The notes: generated from the letters alone by a model not told the origin. Positions 9,177-17,865 are shown, counted from the stretch's first letter. The stretch is DNA of 64,000 nt from Limibacterium fermenti (GCF_041902845.1 NZ_CP159486.1:1674001-1738000), one strand, 5' to 3'. Numbers and translations: made by a program.

Positions 9177-10787
9177 TTAGTTCTTTTTATTTTCTGATAA
9201 TTGCGGTGCGTAATGTTCTTGCCGTTTCGACTGAATATGAATATGCGTGTAATGGGATTCATATTCCGAGGGGACGCTGAAGCGTAATTGCAATTTTAAA
9301 TCATTTATCGCAAGTTGTTCCTGACTTTTACCTCCAGTATATTCGTTGGCGGCGACGCTTTCGGGAGTCGCGACATTCTCCCAGATACTTATTGCAGAAG
9401 CCTTTACTTTCTTTATAATCGGTAATTTATGGACTACACTTTTTGTCAAGGCCGACATTTTTCCGGTGGTCGCTTCCGCCAAATCATCGATGAGGTCGTC
9501 GAGATTCTGGAGAAGTTCCTGTTTATTGATGGATGTACGATCCAAAAGATTTTCATTTCCGCGGTAGTGCGCCAGCAGCATATTCAACGCCGACGGGGAC
9601 AGGTGCGACATAACGATGTCCGTCAGTTCCTCTGCATGGGGAATGGTTACAAACGACCGCGCCCATCGGGGAACATAGGCATGAAATGTAGGGTAGTATT
9701 CGTGAATGAACCCCCGAAGCATTTCGTTGAAACCTCTTTCTATCTGCTGTGCCGCATACGTTTGAAAATCCATTCCTTCGGGCAGCGGATAATCGATATG
9801 TTCGATATATTTCGTTTCGATCGCCATGTTTTCGCCGTTTATATCGATAATCCGGTACGGGCAAGGATAGGTGACGATCGATCCGGTTTCGATTTCGTGA
9901 AGCGACTGCCCATACGGGTTACTGACACGGGCGATATCGGAAGAATGGAAATGCCCCGTGAAAATAATATTTAGCCCGTATTCCATGAAGTATTGTTGCA
10001 CTTTTGTAAAATCATCGACTAAATAAGGCGTCGCAAATACCGATTGATAAGCGAAATGTTCAATCACATTATGGTGAATCATTCCGAGAACTTGTTTGCC
10101 AAGAATGCGAGCTACTTGCATTTCGGTACGTAGCCACTCTACCGTTTCGGGTTTCAGCGCGCCTCCCGTGATACATTCATCGTGCGAGTCCCCGAGCGAT
10201 ACAAACGTATTTTGGTCATACTTGCAGGCGTCTAAACATAGAATTCTGAGCCCGTCGACCGGCTCGCTAACATAACTTAGCGAGTGTTTGTCGCGACTGA
10301 TGGTATTGCCATACCCGTAATCGGTGTAAATTTCGCCGAACTCTTCGTCCGAAATCGTTTCGACTTGCTGTGTACTGTCGCCATGAAAACGAACGGCTTC
10401 TGGATTATTAATATCGTGATTGCCGGGAATGACAAGGATTTTTATGCCTTTTTCGCGTAAAGGCTTTAATAAATGTGCTACACCCCGGTGACTCACTTTT
10501 TCCCCATCCTTCGTCAAGTCACCCGGGATGAGCACTATATTTACGTTTTCTGCTAAAAGGTTTGCCACGGCTTCTTTGAGGATGGCTTCGCTTTCGACAA
10601 GAAGTTTACGATCGTTACTTAAATAATTCTCCAGCGCCGCTCCTTTTTCTACAATTAATGAAGGATGCGTATAATGGAGGTCGGATATAACCCCTATTTT
10701 TGTTTTGATTGTTTGAGCTGTCATAAAATTCAGGGATGATAAAAAAAGACTACTTGCGAGAAATAAAAAATATGCGACACGTTTCAT
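9177..10787 (-). CDS. Secreted calcineurin-like metallophosphoesterase
   Basis: 536 residues with an N-terminal signal peptide (MKRVAYFLFLASSLFL to about residue 24, cleavage near MTAQT). The metallophosphatase core shows the metal-binding motifs VISDLHY, IPGDLTKDGE, IPGNHDI, a MIHHNVIEHF histidine region and FTGHFHSSD. The family hydrolyses phosphomono- or diesters with a two-metal centre; the substrate is unknown. A C-terminal domain of about 180 residues follows the phosphatase core. It is transcribed away from the neighbouring Cys-rich gene across a 255-base gap and appears monocistronic, with a terminator after it. Confidence 0.9.
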   Translation of the reverse strand: MKRVAYFLFLASSLFLSSLNFMTAQTIKTKIGVISDLHYTHPSLIVEKGAALENYLSNDRKLLVESEAILKEAVANLLAENVNIVLIPGDLTKDGEKVSHRGVAHLLKPLREKGIKILVIPGNHDINNPEAVRFHGDSTQQVETISDEEFGEIYTDYGYGNTISRDKHSLSYVSEPVDGLRILCLDACKYDQNTFVSLGDSHDECITGGALKPETVEWLRTEMQVARILGKQVLGMIHHNVIEHFAYQSVFATPYLVDDFTKVQQYFMEYGLNIIFTGHFHSSDIARVSNPYGQSLHEIETGSIVTYPCPYRIIDINGENMAIETKYIEHIDYPLPEGMDFQTYAAQQIERGFNEMLRGFIHEYYPTFHAYVPRWARSFVTIPHAEELTDIVMSHLSPSALNMLLAHYRGNENLLDRTSINKQELLQNLDDLIDDLAEATTGKMSALTKSVVHKLPIIKKVKASAISIWENVATPESVAANEYTGGKSQEQLAINDLKLQLRFSVPSEYESHYTHIHIQSKRQEHYAPQLSENKKN

Positions 10788-11042
10788 ATTGCTTCAGAAT
10801 TGATGCTATTGTATGAATGTATTATCCGTTTTTTCTTTCACGGTGCAATATTACCGCTAAAAACAGATAAAACGCCTCTTTTCCGGTTAAGTTAAAAATA
10901 AGATTTTGCTACAAATTTGTTACATAACTTTTTAGACAGTTTTGTCCAATCGCTAGGAGCGACGCCGCCGGTAGGGAAAAAAATGATTTGGATAACCGAC
11001 GCAAAACCTGTATTTTTACACGCTGTTAGAAAACAAGAGGAT

Positions 11043-11378
11043 ATGAACGAAGACGAAAAGGTGGTCGTACATAAAATGATTCGATTGTATTGTCGTTCAA
11101 AACATCACACCGCATCAGGGTTGTGCGATGAGTGCCTTGCTTTGGATCGATATGCAATGAAGCGGTTGGATCATTGCCGATTCGGTGAAGAGAAGCCTAC
11201 TTGCGGATCTTGTCCTATTCATTGTTATAAGCCCGATATGCGTGAGCGTATAAAAAAGGTTATGCGCTTTGCCGGCCCAAGGATGTTGTTGTTTCATCCT
11301 TTAGATGCCTTTAGCCATCTTTATAAAAATTATCAATCACAATATCGTTTTAAACGAAAATCCAACCTCGAACCGTAG
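11043..11378 (+). CDS. Nitrous-oxide-stimulated-promoter family Cys-rich protein
   Basis: 111 residues from ATG 11043, which has an AGAGG just upstream; a longer reading to 10983 or 10917 would add residues not typical of the family. The conserved core is visible: MIRLYCRSKHHT, GLCDECLALDRYA, FGEEKPTCGSCPIHCYKP and RIKKVMRFAGPRML. At least seven cysteines suggest metal or Fe-S binding; this is inference, as the family (PF11756) has no established biochemistry that I know of. It lies 12 bases before a LuxR-type regulator that has a ScdA/hemerythrin-like N-terminus, so a role in nitric-oxide or redox response is plausible. Confidence 0.8.
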   Translation: MNEDEKVVVHKMIRLYCRSKHHTASGLCDECLALDRYAMKRLDHCRFGEEKPTCGSCPIHCYKPDMRERIKKVMRFAGPRMLLFHPLDAFSHLYKNYQSQYRFKRKSNLEP

Positions 11379-11390
11379 AACTGTTTTGAA

Positions 11391-12260
11391 ATGTCTGTAT
11401 TAACCATACATAGCGTGTTGGCTGAAGTGCTTGCCGAACATAATGAATTGATCCCCGTGGTCAATCGATTCGGCATACGCTTAGGGGTGGGGGATAAAAC
11501 GATTGGCGATTTATGCCGCGAATATCGTCTTAACCCCGACTTTATATTGACCGTGTTAAATGTTTATTTAGATGATAATTACTATCCGGAAAAAGACCTT
11601 CCTTTATTCGATGCCGAACTGATTGCCGCGTATTTTAAGCAAACTATAACGAACTATATACGGGATCTGGTACCCAATATCGAGAAGCATTTGAATGCTT
11701 TTATCGCGATTAGCGGGCCGGGGAATAAAGAGTTGCTGCTCTTACATGAGTTGTTCGTGCAGTTTAAAAAAGAATTGACCGGGCACATCGAGAATGGATT
11801 GAGTGAAGAGGGAAACTTCCGCAATGAGCTTCTGCACGATTTAAAGAATATCCTTATTAAACATATTTCTTCCGAAAACAATCAAAACCTGTGTTATGCC
11901 GTTATCTTCTCCGTGTCGTCGCTGGAAAAGGATCTTGCCGCCCATGATCGGTTGTGTGACCGAATACTTCGACCGAAACTCAAAGAGTTGGATTCTGCTC
12001 GCAAGCAATTTTTAGAAAATTCTTTTCTCCCGGAACCGTCTATCCATCACACCGGAAACCAAAAAGATTTGACTAAGCGGGAAATAGAAATACTGAAACT
12101 CATCATTCAAGGGCTTTTGAATAAAGAGATTGCCGAAAAACTCAATATCAGTTTGAATACCGTGCTTACCCACCGCAAAAAAATCATTCGTAAAACCGGT
12201 GTGAAAACTGTTTCGGGACTTACTTTTTATTGTATACGAAACGGAATCGTGTCGATATGA
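11391..12260 (+). CDS. LuxR-type regulator with hemerythrin/ScdA-like sensory N-terminus
   Basis: 289 residues. The N-terminal about 60 residues (HSVLAEVLAEHNELIPVVNR, then IGDLCREYRLNP) resemble the DUF542/ScdA-type domain, and the middle part is helical with possible His/Glu metal ligands (HLNAF, LLLLHELF, KILIKHISSENNQ region). The C-terminus is a clear LuxR/GerE helix-turn-helix: LTKREIEILKLIIQGLLNKE followed by AEKLNISLNTVLTHRKKI. It would bind DNA and could sense oxygen or NO through the diiron-like domain; the sensing role is inference. It probably shares a transcript with the 11043 gene. Confidence 0.8.
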   Translation: MSVLTIHSVLAEVLAEHNELIPVVNRFGIRLGVGDKTIGDLCREYRLNPDFILTVLNVYLDDNYYPEKDLPLFDAELIAAYFKQTITNYIRDLVPNIEKHLNAFIAISGPGNKELLLLHELFVQFKKELTGHIENGLSEEGNFRNELLHDLKNILIKHISSENNQNLCYAVIFSVSSLEKDLAAHDRLCDRILRPKLKELDSARKQFLENSFLPEPSIHHTGNQKDLTKREIEILKLIIQGLLNKEIAEKLNISLNTVLTHRKKIIRKTGVKTVSGLTFYCIRNGIVSI

Positions 12261-12265
12261 TTGGG

Positions 12266-12301
12266 TTGGAGGTTGGAGAATGGAGAATGGAGAATGGAGA
12301 G
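12266..12301. repeat. GGAGAAT short tandem repeat
   Basis: Three to four copies of the 7-base unit GGAGAAT/GGAGAAG lie between the LuxR-type regulator and the next gene. Non-coding. Confidence 0.6.
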
Positions 12302-12377
12302 TAGACCGGCAACTGTAAACTTTGGGATGAAATAACTTGCGAAACTTAACTGTTTTATTTTTCTCAAAAGGATTTTC

Positions 12378-12385
12378 TATATTTG
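12378..12385 (+). promoter_or_regulatory. -7 promoter element of the DUF234 ATPase gene
   Basis: TATATTTG matches TAnnTTTG. It lies 70 bases before the preferred ATG 12455 (25 bases before the earlier ATG 12410). Confidence 0.6.
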
Positions 12386-12454
12386 TAATCGGAAACGGCT
12401 ATTTCGGAAATGATTGTTTCGGAAGTTCAGGTTTCCCTTGTAAAAAAGTTTATT

Positions 12455-13774
12455 ATGGATTTTTATAATAGAGAAAAAGAAATAGCGCTGCTTCTGAATG
12501 TTCAAAAACAGTCGGTGAAAAATGCTCAAATGACCGTTATTACCGGACGCAGGAGAATAGGTAAAACGCACTTGCTCTTAAAAGCCACGGAAGGACAACC
12601 GACACTCTATTTTTTTGTAGCCCGAAAGTCTGAGCGTTTTTTATGTCAGGATTTTGTCCATGAAATAAAAGATAAATTGGGGATTCCTATTCTGGGGGAA
12701 GTGAACAGTTTTGGAGAACTTTTCAAATTCCTGATGGAGCTTTCCAAAACGCAGCCTTTCAATCTTATTATCGATGAATTTCAAGAATTTTATACGATTG
12801 CTCCCTCTGTCTATAGCGACATTCAGCATTATTGGGACGTGAATAAAGACTCGAGCAAGATGAATTTGCTTTTGAGCGGCTCCGTTCATTCGCTGATGCA
12901 TAAGATATTCCAGAATTCGAAAGAACCTTTGTTCGGCCGTGCGACAGCGTTGCTAAAGGTGAAACCGTTCGAGACCTCGATATTGAAAGAGATTCTCGCC
13001 GATCATCATCCGGATTATACTTCAGAAGATTTACTCGCTCTGTATACTTTTACCGGAGGCGTTGCAAAGTATATTCAATTGTTGATGGATTCCGGTTCCT
13101 ATACGTTGGAGGAAATGTTGGATTATATCATTAAAGAAGATTCGACGTTTATTCCGGAAGGTAAAAATATGCTTATAGAAGAATTTGGCAAAGAATATGC
13201 CAATTACTTTACGATTCTTTCGGCTATTGCAAGGGGCGAAACTACAAGGTCAAAGATAGAAGCCGTTGTCAATCGCGAAATCGGGGGGTATCTAACCAAA
13301 TTGGAACATGATTATGGATTGATTTCTAAAGTACTTCCTATTTTCTCTAAAGTGGAAACGAAGAATGTACGCTATACAATAGAAGATAATTTTCTTACAT
13401 TTTGGTTCCGGTTTATATACAAGTATAGTTATATGGTCGAAATAGGAGCGTTTGAACAATTGAAACATCTGGTTATTCATGATTATTCCACCTTTAGCGG
13501 GAAGATTTTGGAACGCTATTTTCGCACTCAGTATATGGAGCAGATGCATTTTACACGCATCGGCGGATATTGGGACAGAAAAGGAGAACATGAAATAGAT
13601 TTAATAGCTGTCAATGAACTCGATAAAACAGCAGAGGTGATTGAAATCAAGCGGAACGAGACCAATATAAATAAGGGTAAGCTAAGGGAAAAAGGGCTTT
13701 ATTGTATGAATGCAACCGATGGATTAAAAGGATATGACATAAAGTATAAAGGCCTTTCAATGAAAGATATGTAG
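12455..13774 (+). CDS. AAA-type ATPase with C-terminal DUF234 (nuclease-like) domain
   Basis: 439 residues from ATG 12455 (MDFYNREKEIALL), the usual start of this family; ATG 12410 in the same frame would add 15 residues. Walker A is VITGRRRIGKTHLL, Walker B is LIIDEFQEF. A winged-helix segment follows (IARGETTRSKIEAVV), and the C-terminus shows a PD-(D/E)XK-like pattern: GGYWDRKGEHEIDLIAV then EVIEIKRN. These ATPases are widespread in Bacteroidetes and archaea, often as orphan genes of unknown role, with suspected links to mobile DNA. Cytoplasmic, monocistronic. Confidence 0.9.
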   Translation: MDFYNREKEIALLLNVQKQSVKNAQMTVITGRRRIGKTHLLLKATEGQPTLYFFVARKSERFLCQDFVHEIKDKLGIPILGEVNSFGELFKFLMELSKTQPFNLIIDEFQEFYTIAPSVYSDIQHYWDVNKDSSKMNLLLSGSVHSLMHKIFQNSKEPLFGRATALLKVKPFETSILKEILADHHPDYTSEDLLALYTFTGGVAKYIQLLMDSGSYTLEEMLDYIIKEDSTFIPEGKNMLIEEFGKEYANYFTILSAIARGETTRSKIEAVVNREIGGYLTKLEHDYGLISKVLPIFSKVETKNVRYTIEDNFLTFWFRFIYKYSYMVEIGAFEQLKHLVIHDYSTFSGKILERYFRTQYMEQMHFTRIGGYWDRKGEHEIDLIAVNELDKTAEVIEIKRNETNINKGKLREKGLYCMNATDGLKGYDIKYKGLSMKDM

Positions 13775-13869
13775 ATTGATTTTTCATGTTCAACCTTTAA
13801 AAGGTCGGACCGCTTTCAATTTACCGGGGATGTCGCCCGGAACGGCGTCTCCGGTTGTCAACTATCACG

Positions 13870-14274
13870 ATGTATCAACAAGATTATATATTAAGATTAC
13901 TCGATTTGTTCTTCAAGTCTTTCGACCAATGGATTCATGGTACGATAGAAGAGAAGGAACGGACGTTTCTTGATTTTAACGAGGAGATGCATCGTACTTT
14001 TCTAAAAGAGACGCCATCGTTTTTTCGGGAGAAAGATGTCGGGTCTATTATCTCTTATTTTGAAGCGACGTATCAAGGCGAAGAGCGGCTGGCCCGTATC
14101 GAAATACTTTCGGAATTAGTTTGTATCGAAGCCGAAAACCGCCCGGTATTCCGGGAACAACTTTCTAAACTACATGCGCTTCTTGTGTATATCGATGCTG
14201 ACAGCCGCACCTTTTCTTTCGACCGGCAAAAGAAGTTGCAGCGTATACAAGAGCTGTTAAAGGAAAAACGGTAA
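13870..14274 (+). CDS. Conserved hypothetical cytoplasmic protein
   Basis: 134 residues from ATG 13870 (MYQQDYILRLLDLFF). The protein looks all-helical and rich in charged residues, with no membrane segment or signal peptide. I do not recognise a domain. It follows the ATPase by 95 bases on the same strand but with no visible coupling, and it converges with the PepSY-like gene. Similar small helical proteins occur in Bacteroidetes without known function. A longer frame upstream depends on a TTG codon. Confidence 0.65.
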   Translation: MYQQDYILRLLDLFFKSFDQWIHGTIEEKERTFLDFNEEMHRTFLKETPSFFREKDVGSIISYFEATYQGEERLARIEILSELVCIEAENRPVFREQLSKLHALLVYIDADSRTFSFDRQKKLQRIQELLKEKR

Positions 14275-14324
14275 AAGAGGACGCTTTTTGCCCCTTTCAC
14301 CGTTAAGCCATAGAACGACGGCTG

Positions 14325-14762
14325 TCAGTCTTCGTAGCGTAGGAAGTTGCCCGATCGGTCGAACTTAACTTCCAAGTCGTTATTCATTTCGATTTCATAA
14401 CCCAACTTCTTCTTTTCCACGGTAATAATGCGTAAATCGCTATGATTCCGAGTCAAAAAAGAGTAAATTTTCGCCGGCAAAATCGATTGTGGAAACTGCG
14501 AACGCTTGCAGTCGATATCTTTCCAATCGCCGTTGGAGGAAAATTCCACTTCGCCCCCGTCTTTAAAATATACTTCGTACGAAACGGATGTACGGTCGAT
14601 ATCCTTAAATATGACGGATATATTGTCTTTCGAAAAATGTTTTTCGACAAACGTTTGAGCGCTTTTCGGTAATTGCGCGAACGCGATCTGCTGGTCTCTG
14701 TTGTCGGCTTTTACAGCCCATACGCTTATTAATAAAGCGCTTATTAAAAGAATTTTTTTCAT
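14325..14762 (-). CDS. PepSY-like periplasmic protein
   Basis: 145 residues with a cleavable signal peptide (MKKILLISALLISVWAVKAD). Two PepSY-like repeats follow: one around QLPKSAQTFVEKHFSKDNIS with EVYFKDGGEVEFSSNGDW, one around ILPAKIYSFLTRNHSDLRI with EIEMNNDLEVKFDRSGNFL. This family (PF11396, Bacteroidetes-rich) is exported and of unknown ligand; PepSY domains elsewhere inhibit peptidases or bind metals/heme. It is 18 bases after a related lipoprotein gene, in a row with a two-component system. Confidence 0.85.
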   Translation of the reverse strand: MKKILLISALLISVWAVKADNRDQQIAFAQLPKSAQTFVEKHFSKDNISVIFKDIDRTSVSYEVYFKDGGEVEFSSNGDWKDIDCKRSQFPQSILPAKIYSFLTRNHSDLRIITVEKKKLGYEIEMNNDLEVKFDRSGNFLRYED

Positions 14763-14780
14763 TTGTTTATTTTTTAGGGG

Positions 14781-15236
14781 TTAGTCCATTTTCTTTAATT
14801 CGTGTGTCGTTGCATCGAAAATCAAATCGAACCGGTTAGACAGTTCCACTTCTATTTCCTTGTCGCTTTGGTCCCGCTCGATGGTAATCACTTTTTCGTC
14901 GGGATAGTTTTCGGTAACGTATGCCCTAATCTTCGAGGGAATGATGCTCGAAGGAACGCCTTCGGGTGACTCGAGGCTATCCCATTCGCCGTTTTTTTCA
15001 AATTCCACTTTGGTGCCGTCGGTGAAGAATACGGTGTACGACTTGTCCATAAACTCGTTATCTTTCATCACGCTCGCTACTTTTTTATCTGCAAAATGCG
15101 TGTTCACCAGTGTTTTCGACACCGAAGGGAGATCGGCGAATTGAATATTCTTTTCATCATTCTTATCGTCACAACTTTGGAATACCAATCCCAATACAGC
15201 CAAAAGGCTTACTAATAAAATGTTTTTTGTTCTCAT
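14781..15236 (-). CDS. PepSY-like lipoprotein
   Basis: 151 residues. Signal peptide MRTKNILLVSLLAVLGLVF with the lipobox FQSC, so a lipoprotein, probably outer- or inner-membrane anchored in the periplasm. The mature part has the same two-repeat layout as its neighbour (DLPSVSKTLVNTHFADKKV, TVFFTDGTKVEFEKNGEW, IIPSKIRAYVTENYPDEKV). It is the first gene of a two-gene operon and has a TAnnTTTG promoter with a likely response-regulator box 29 bases or more upstream of its start. Confidence 0.87.
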   Translation of the reverse strand: MRTKNILLVSLLAVLGLVFQSCDDKNDEKNIQFADLPSVSKTLVNTHFADKKVASVMKDNEFMDKSYTVFFTDGTKVEFEKNGEWDSLESPEGVPSSIIPSKIRAYVTENYPDEKVITIERDQSDKEIEVELSNRFDLIFDATTHELKKMD

Positions 15237-15264
15237 AATGGTTCTTTTTGTTTTAACTATACGG

Positions 15265-15300
15265 CAAAGGTAGGATGCAAATCTGAATAGAATCTGAAAT
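15265..15300 (-). promoter_or_regulatory. PepSY operon promoter with response-regulator box
   Basis: On the minus strand the -7 element is TACCTTTG (15265-15272). On the plus strand, 9 bases further, lies TCTGAATAGAATCTGAAA (15282-15299), a direct repeat of TCTGAA with 11-base period, the spacing used by OmpR-type regulators. Nearly the same box stands at the same place in the regulator's own promoter (17308-17325). Confidence 0.65.
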
Positions 15301-15319
15301 GTGTCGATCGAATCGATTT

Positions 15320-16597
15320 TTATTGTTTGGATACCGTAAAAACATGCCGGTTTTCACGATACGCATAGTCTATTTGCAAGCGGCTGATCTTGCCAATTCC
15401 TTTTGCGATGGCCAGTCCCAATCCGGAAGACCCTTTTAGAGTCGTTTGGCGGTAAAAGCGTTCGAAGATCTTTTCTTCATCCAACGGCCCGTCCGGAGCC
15501 GTGTTGCTCACGACGAATGCATCCGGCGTCATGCTGACGGATATTTCCGAGCCCGCATCGCTGTAGATATATGCATTTTTAAGCAGGTTAACCACAATGA
15601 TATCGGCCAGCGAATCGTTCATCGTATGGATAAATGCTTCGCGAATATCCGTTTTTACCCGGATGTTTTTGTGCGAATACGCTTCCGCGAATATCCCGAG
15701 ATGCTTTTCCACCAAAACGTCGAATGAAATAGGGGCGGCTTCGGGAAACTGATCGTTATCGATTTTCGAAAGCAACAGCAAGCTTTTATTCATTTTGATG
15801 ATTTGGTTAAGCGTGTGGCGCGTCTTCATGATTTCGTTTAAATCGTTTTCCGATAGGGTCGGAGACTCATCGGCAAGTATTTCCAATCGGTTCATCGATA
15901 CGGCCAACGGCGTTTGCATTTCGTGTGAAGCATTACCGATAAACTCTTTCTGCTGTTCGAAGGCTTCCTGCGACTTGCGGGTGAAGTCCGTCACGGTACG
16001 ATTCAGTTTTTGAAATTCCGAAATGTTCGTCGGATTGTCGAGCGGCTTATTCGAGGTGTGGGGGTTATAGTTTTCCAGCCAGTGTATCACCTTGTAAAAA
16101 GGACGCATGTTGCGGCGGAACACGGCGACGATTACCGCGATCAACAGGATAAGCATCGACGTGTATAAAAGGACGATGAGGTAAAGCAGCGACTCTGCGA
16201 AATCGTCTTTTTCGAAGGAAGGCTGTGCGACGATCACTTCATAAAACCGCCCGTCGGGATTCTGAAAAACCGTGCGCAATACGCGCGAAAGAACGGTTTC
16301 TTCCATTTCCGACAAATAAAAGGTTTCCGACGAAAAGCGGTTATCCGGATGCGCTTCGGCATAACCGGGCGTAACCTCCGCGATGACCAAATTAGGCGAT
16401 CCGAATGTCTTTGAGGGATCCGGCATATTCCCCGATAATGATTGTTTGATCACCATTTCAGCCATGTCTTCGAGCGATTCGTCCATCTCATCATTCAACT
16501 CCTTCATTAACGTAAAGTAAGTCAACAATGCCCATACGCCGAGCAAGAAGAAGACGGAAAGAGAGATACTCCCAATGATTTTATAAATCAGCTTCAT
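15320..16597 (-). CDS. Two-component sensor histidine kinase
   Basis: 425 residues. Two membrane segments (about 8-28 and 138-160) enclose a periplasmic sensor of about 110 residues without a recognised fold. The HisKA box carries the phosphorylated His225 (NASHEMQTPLA); the ATPase domain shows VVNLLKNAYIY and GSSGLGLAIAKGI. It phosphorylates the response regulator encoded directly upstream; its start ATG overlaps the regulator stop by 4 bases. Divergent, overlapping function with the PepSY genes just downstream suggests an envelope-stress type input, which is inference. Confidence 0.92.
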   Translation of the reverse strand: MKLIYKIIGSISLSVFFLLGVWALLTYFTLMKELNDEMDESLEDMAEMVIKQSLSGNMPDPSKTFGSPNLVIAEVTPGYAEAHPDNRFSSETFYLSEMEETVLSRVLRTVFQNPDGRFYEVIVAQPSFEKDDFAESLLYLIVLLYTSMLILLIAVIVAVFRRNMRPFYKVIHWLENYNPHTSNKPLDNPTNISEFQKLNRTVTDFTRKSQEAFEQQKEFIGNASHEMQTPLAVSMNRLEILADESPTLSENDLNEIMKTRHTLNQIIKMNKSLLLLSKIDNDQFPEAAPISFDVLVEKHLGIFAEAYSHKNIRVKTDIREAFIHTMNDSLADIIVVNLLKNAYIYSDAGSEISVSMTPDAFVVSNTAPDGPLDEEKIFERFYRQTTLKGSSGLGLAIAKGIGKISRLQIDYAYRENRHVFTVSKQ

Positions 16598-17268
16598 GTC
16601 TCGACAAATTTGTATCCGAACCCGTAAACCGATTTTATTTCGGCCGAAGCGCCCGATTCGGAGAGTTTTTTGCGCACATTTTTAATTTGCGCATAGATAA
16701 AATCGAAGTTATCGGTTTGATCGATATGGTCGCCCCACACATTTTCGGCCAGCGCTTCTTTATGGATAAGCCGGTTGGGACGGTACATGAAAAACAACAA
16801 GATATCGTATTCTTTGCGGCTCAAATCCAACGGCCGATCATCCACAAATGCCTGAAAAGCTGACTCGTCTATGTCGATATTGGCAAAAGAGAGCCTTGTT
16901 TGACTGTTGTTGTTTCGACGGATGAGGCTTTTCACCCGGGCAACCAGTTCTTCTATATGGAACGGTTTTGCGAGATAATCGTCCGCGCCCAAATTTAGCC
17001 CCGTCACCTTATCGTCGATCGAGTCTTTCGCTGAAATGATAAGCACCCGATCCTTTTTTCCCATCTTTTTGATCTGTTGCAACAGTTCGAGGCCGTTACC
17101 GTCGGGGAGCATGATGTCCAACAAAATGCAATCGTAGTCGTAGACGCCGAACTTTCGCATGGCGGAAGAACAGTCTTCGGCTGTTTCCACGACAAAACGC
17201 TCTTTGGTTAGCGCCCGTTCGAGAATCTCGCGCATCGAAGGCTCATCTTCAATAATCAACACTTTCAT
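16594..17268 (-). CDS. OmpR-family response regulator
   Basis: 224 residues from ATG 17266-17268 (MKVLIIEDEPSMREIL); an upstream extension of the frame lacks family similarity. The receiver domain has the acidic pocket EDE, phospho-acceptor Asp51 (CILLDIMLPDGNG) and the lysine in YLAKPF; the C-terminus is a winged helix (SRKEYDILLFFMYRP, VYGFGYKFV). It is translationally coupled to the kinase. Its promoter carries the same TCTGAATA direct repeat as the PepSY operon, suggesting autoregulation. Confidence 0.93.
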   Translation of the reverse strand: MKVLIIEDEPSMREILERALTKERFVVETAEDCSSAMRKFGVYDYDCILLDIMLPDGNGLELLQQIKKMGKKDRVLIISAKDSIDDKVTGLNLGADDYLAKPFHIEELVARVKSLIRRNNNSQTRLSFANIDIDESAFQAFVDDRPLDLSRKEYDILLFFMYRPNRLIHKEALAENVWGDHIDQTDNFDFIYAQIKNVRKKLSESGASAEIKSVYGFGYKFVET

Positions 17269-17291
17269 ATTCTTTTGTTTATTTCCGACTG

Positions 17292-17325
17292 CAAAATTAA
17301 TCGGAATTCTGAATAAAACCTGAAA
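17292..17325 (-). promoter_or_regulatory. Promoter and operator of the two-component operon
   Basis: The minus-strand -7 element is TAATTTTG (17292-17299). Eight bases further, plus strand 17308-17325 reads TCTGAATAAAACCTGAAA, matching the PepSY-operon box in 16 of 18 positions. Confidence 0.65.
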
Positions 17326-17458
17326 AACAGGATAACAAGTCCTTTCGAAAGTTGAATTACCTATTTTCAAGAGTGAGGCAAGCAGTTTCTATTTTACGCC
17401 TGCGCCCGACTATTGCTTTTACCGCCGCCGTTATTTTCGCGACGGCGAAATTTAATAC

Positions 17459-17491
17459 GAACTTAGATAAAAAAGTCGGAATTTTATGTAC
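17459..17491. repeat. 33-bp copy of the second kinase promoter region
   Basis: CGAACTTAGATAAAAAAGTC and the following bases to 17491 match 23532-23565 (CAAACTTAAATAAAAAAGTC...), which is the promoter of the 22170-23525 histidine kinase read on the minus strand. About 27 of 33 positions agree by eye. The copy has a degenerate -7 element (TAAGTTCG). The rest of 17371-17548 shows nothing recognisable. Confidence 0.5.
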
Positions 17492-17552
17492 CTGTTGGCT
17501 GGAAATACATACATAAACGGATTTATTTCTTCAGATCCATAAAATATTCTTT

Positions 17553-17589
17553 CCGTGCAAGGATATTGCACGGAGAAGCTTTATTTTTG
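17553..17589 (+). promoter_or_regulatory. Palindrome promoter, outlying copy (short leader form)
   Basis: CCGTGCA (17553-17559), 7-base spacer, TGCACGG (17567-17573), then 8 bases, then TATTTTTG (17582-17589). This is the same module as the five in the GG-peptide array 14-22 kb away. Here the ATG of a 13-codon frame (MKNLFISSLVLSC, 17591-17632) follows after one base, so the about 80-base leader of the other copies is absent. Confidence 0.75.
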
Positions 17590-17648
17590 CATGAAAAATT
17601 TATTTATTTCTTCTTTAGTGCTTTCTTGCTAATTTATTAATTAAAATA

Positions 17649-17798
17649 ATGAAAAAGGTTATCGTTATAATTGCGTTGTTTCTAATCGTTTTTAATATAC
17701 TTGCTTTTTTCTTTTTTGAAGAAAAAAGCATCTCTCTGATATTGAATTTGTTTTCTCTGGCAATTATTATCTTTTTATGCTATAAAGATATGCACTAA
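17649..17798 (+). CDS. Small two-segment membrane protein
   Basis: 49 residues: MKKVIVIIALFLIVFNIL forms a first membrane segment, FEEKS a short polar turn, and SLILNLFSLAIIIFLCY a second. It resembles in size and layout the small membrane proteins at 31766-31897 and 35695-35898 in the peptide array. It lies 17 bases after the 13-codon MKN frame and under the palindrome promoter at 17553. A self-protection (immunity) role is possible by analogy only. Too short to assign by sequence. Confidence 0.6.
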   Translation: MKKVIVIIALFLIVFNILAFFFFEEKSISLILNLFSLAIIIFLCYKDMH

Positions 17799-17857
17799 TA
17801 TAATAATCATTCGTGTAAAATAACGTTGTTTTAACCTATGAAATCAACCAAAAGTAC

Positions 17858-17865
17858 TACTTTTG
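17858..17865 (+). promoter_or_regulatory. -7 promoter element upstream of the 17966 lipoprotein
   Basis: TACTTTTG matches TAnnTTTG and lies 100 bases before ATG 17966. No CCGTGCA palindrome is present here. Confidence 0.55.
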
